From the NCBI GenBank assembly GCA_017444705.1, contig JAFSWA010000068.1, forward strand, positions 1 through 7,660: a stretch of 7,660 bases of DNA, in the 5' to 3' direction. This DNA is from a bacterium. GTDB lineage: Bacteria; Cyanobacteriota; Vampirovibrionia; Gastranaerophilales; Gastranaerophilaceae. Below the pieces are notes generated by a model. The model was given only the letters and a program-made list of their open reading frames with translations, did no database searches and had not been told where the DNA came from. Below are positions 6,386 through 7,660 of this stretch, one piece after another; position 1 is the stretch's first letter; every line of letters begins with the position of its first letter. The translations under genes were made by a program, and so were the position numbers.

Positions 6386-6514
6386 TTAGTATTCAGGCGT
6401 AAATCCTTTAACAATCATTGTTAAAACTCTCTCAATAAGTTCTGCTGTTTCTTTGCAATCTTGAATATCTTTTTCTAATTCTTTATCTAACGTGTAAGTT
6501 TTTTCCTGTTCCAT
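6386..6514 (-). CDS. 42-residue acidic helical protein, unknown function
   Basis: This is a small gene starting at the ATG 6514-6512 and ending with TAA at 6388-6386. The product begins MEQEKTYTLDKELEKDIQDC and ends GFTPEY. A strong Shine-Dalgarno site, AGAGGTG, sits 4 nt upstream, which is the main reason to believe the gene. The middle of the protein shows a heptad-like pattern of hydrophobic residues: L13, I17, C20, A24, I27, L31, I34 at alternating 4/3 spacing. This predicts one amphipathic helix that could form a coiled coil. It has 11 acidic and 6 basic residues, no signal peptide and no membrane segment, so it is probably cytoplasmic. I do not recognise a family. It points toward rne, 363 nt upstream of it, and diverges from the large unknown gene at 6680. 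It could be an antitoxin-like or regulatory small protein, but nothing in the sequence shows this. Confidence 0.65.
   Translation of the reverse strand: MEQEKTYTLDKELEKDIQDCKETAELIERVLTMIVKGFTPEY
6407..6425. repeat. 19-bp inverted repeat inside the 42-codon gene
   Basis: TTTAACAAT and ATTGTTAAA are perfect 9-base arms around a single central C (6416). The site lies within the coding sequence for LTMIVK near the end of the small gene. It could act as an operator-like site or form an RNA helix, although a 1-base loop is too tight for a full hairpin. Confidence 0.4.
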
Positions 6515-6518
6515 AATG

Positions 6519-6525
6519 CACCTCT
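6519..6525 (-). promoter_or_regulatory. Shine-Dalgarno site of the 42-codon gene
   Basis: On the minus strand the bases read AGAGGTG, a good match to the 16S rRNA 3' end, and end 4 nt before the ATG at 6514. In surroundings this AT-rich, such a purine/GGTG block is unlikely by chance and decides the start. A possible -10 box TATAAC at 6548-6543 lies about 30 nt upstream, with no convincing -35. Confidence 0.6.
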
Positions 6526-6590
6526 ATTTTACTAATTTACCTGTTATATGTATCGGCATTTTTTTAAAAAACTTTAATATTTTTATGCAA

Positions 6591-6610
6591 ATGTTACATA
6601 ATGTTACGAT
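6591..6610. repeat. Tandem 10-bp direct repeat ATGTTACATA / ATGTTACGAT
   Basis: Two copies of ATGTTAC begin exactly 10 bp apart, one turn of the helix, so proteins bound to them would sit on the same DNA face. The pair lies between the divergent 42-codon gene and the gene at 6680, and just upstream of the candidate -35 TTGAAA at 6621. This position suits an activator site for the plus-strand gene or a shared regulator of both; no protein is identified. Confidence 0.45.
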
Positions 6611-6620
6611 TATTTTTATT

Positions 6621-6654
6621 TTGAAATAAACTAAAAAAAATTTTTTTATATAAA
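6621..6654 (+). promoter_or_regulatory. Possible promoter of the gene at 6680
   Basis: TTGAAA at 6621-6626 resembles a -35 hexamer. TATATA (6647-6652) and TATAAA (6649-6654) are candidate -10 boxes, but the spacers of 20-22 nt are longer than the usual 17. The A-run followed by a T-run between them (6633-6647) would be curved or stiff DNA. Transcription would start near 6660, shortly before the ribosome binding site AAGGG at 6665-6669. The assignment is weak because of base composition. Confidence 0.3.
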
Positions 6655-6679
6655 TATAGGTTAAAAGGGATGTATTATT

Positions 6680-7660
6680 ATGTCTGAATTTAAGTTAGGA
6701 ATTGTTAATTTTTCAAATATAAGAAAAAAAGAAAATGCAGCTCCAAAAAGGTTTGGCTCTTTATCCCCGCTTAGCTGTGATACGGTTTCTTTTGGAGCAT
6801 TAAAGAAGAATCAGTTTTCAGGGATTGATTTATTAGTTGTCAATAAATTCAAAGCCCCGATTGAAAAATTTAATACAAATGACGATTTACAAAACTGGTG
6901 TAAGAAAAAGGTTGATGACATTGTAAATAAAGATTATAAAGGCAGACAGCAAGAAACCGTTGTTCAAAGAAAAGCAATGCTCAAAGAGTGGTTTGACTAT
7001 GTTCAAAAAGAAAATGATGCCTATAACGGTGCAATTTCACTTTTAATACTTGATGGCATTACAAAGGATTTGAAGCCAAATGAGGATTCTCTGCCCCCTG
7101 TTTTGAACAAAGGAATTTTGGCTGATACAATATCTCAAATTCAAGAAAAAGCGAAATCAAACCCAAAAATTGATGTTAATTTTTCAAAAATGTATCAGAT
7201 GAATCTTCAAAAAACAATGCTAAATGTTACGGGAGATAAAAAAGTTGAAGATATAACAGGGTGGATAGTTATTCCCTCAAAAGAAAACGACCCTGAACAT
7301 TTTGAAGAAAATGTTGAAAAATTAAAACTTCTTTCGCATGACAATTGGTGTACAAAGAGTTTTAACGCTGAACCCTATTTAAGTAAAGGTGATTTTCATG
7401 TTTATCTTGAAAACGGGAAACCAAAGTTGGGAGTTCGTTTTGACGGTGATACAATTCAGGAGATTCAGGGTGAAATGAACAACTCCAAAATTCCTGTTAA
7501 ATATTTTGATATTGCTACAGAACATGTAAAAAATGAAAAATTATCCCAAAATGCTTCAAATGAAATTAAAGATGGTGAAAAAACTAAAGAAAAAGTTAAT
7601 GAATTTAAAAAGAAATTTCCAAACGGAATAGAAAATACGCCGGTTGAAGATATATTAAAC
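6680..7660 (+). CDS. Unrecognised protein, 5' part (runs off the window)
   Basis: The frame is open from the ATG at 6680 to the last base, giving 327 residues without a stop. AAGGG at 6665-6669 is the ribosome binding site (10-nt spacer); the ATG at 6670 leads to a stop after five codons. There is no signal peptide or membrane segment. Residues 1-45 look disordered and contain a short hydrophobic motif DTVSFGA (34-40). Residues 45-215 are mixed helical. Residues 216-277 form a more distinctive block with HDNWCTKSF (220-228), then a beta-rich part with YLENGKPKLGVRF (242-254) and IQEIQGEMNNSKIPVKY (259-275). Residues 283-327 are lysine-rich and helical. The 'WCT' block followed by a 'G-x-H/Y-V-Y-L-x-x-G-K' strand reminds me of uncharacterised domains in phage and PcfJ-like proteins, but this is a weak memory. 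From memory, relatives in gut Gastranaerophilales may continue into leucine-rich repeats; that part lies outside the window. Confidence 0.85.
   Translation, partial: MSEFKLGIVNFSNIRKKENAAPKRFGSLSPLSCDTVSFGALKKNQFSGIDLLVVNKFKAPIEKFNTNDDLQNWCKKKVDDIVNKDYKGRQQETVVQRKAMLKEWFDYVQKENDAYNGAISLLILDGITKDLKPNEDSLPPVLNKGILADTISQIQEKAKSNPKIDVNFSKMYQMNLQKTMLNVTGDKKVEDITGWIVIPSKENDPEHFEENVEKLKLLSHDNWCTKSFNAEPYLSKGDFHVYLENGKPKLGVRFDGDTIQEIQGEMNNSKIPVKYFDIATEHVKNEKLSQNASNEIKDGEKTKEKVNEFKKKFPNGIENTPVEDILN

Noticed and set aside
6670..6687. Alternative start ATG at 6670 for the last gene
   Set aside because: It is in another frame and meets TGA after five codons.
1..7660. CRISPR array, tRNA, rRNA or insertion sequence
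   Set aside because: I saw no regularly spaced repeats, cloverleaf-like segments, rRNA signatures, transposase motifs or terminal inverted repeats.

Overview
The window is AT-rich (by eye about one third GC) and comes from a bacterium with two membranes: it encodes a signal-peptide-bearing protein that looks like a small outer-membrane beta-barrel, and a cyanobacterial-style RNase E/G. Together with the short N-terminal 'DTVSFGA' segment of the last protein, which I associate from memory with gut members of that group, the best guess is a non-photosynthetic relative of cyanobacteria (Candidatus Gastranaerophilales / Vampirovibrionia, formerly Melainabacteria). This is inference; no marker gene in the window settles it.

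Layout. Positions 1-1636 (+) hold the 3' half of deoC (deoxyribose-phosphate aldolase) followed after 2 nt by an amidohydrolase-fold protein. By eye, all the metal-binding and catalytic positions of that second protein have been replaced. Positions 1693-4044 (+) hold a tight three-gene unit: metX (homoserine O-acyltransferase), metW (its SAM-methyltransferase-like partner) and a small secreted or outer-membrane beta-barrel candidate, with 1-2 nt between genes. Its last stop codon abuts the stop codon of the convergent unit on the other strand. That minus-strand unit (6022 down to 4045) is rne/rng, whose lysine/glutamate-rich tail overlaps by 11 nt the start of a 97-residue membrane protein.

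Positions 6023-6679 are mostly non-coding but contain a convincing 42-codon minus-strand gene (6514-6386) with a strong Shine-Dalgarno site and a heptad-patterned helix. The 363-nt stretch between that gene and rne contains a long hairpin that pairs better in minus-strand RNA. Upstream of the last gene there is a tandem 10-bp repeat next to a possible promoter. Positions 6680-7660 (+) encode the first 327 residues of an unrecognised protein that runs off the window.

How the genes work together: metX and metW form a known functional pair for activating homoserine on the way to methionine. deoC recycles deoxyribose from deoxynucleosides. RNase E/G is the central RNA decay and processing enzyme, and the overlapping membrane-protein gene suggests, but does not prove, a membrane-associated partner. 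The most notable items are the apparent amidohydrolase pseudoenzyme, the unlisted 42-residue protein, the rne-membrane protein overlap, and the large unknown protein at the right edge.
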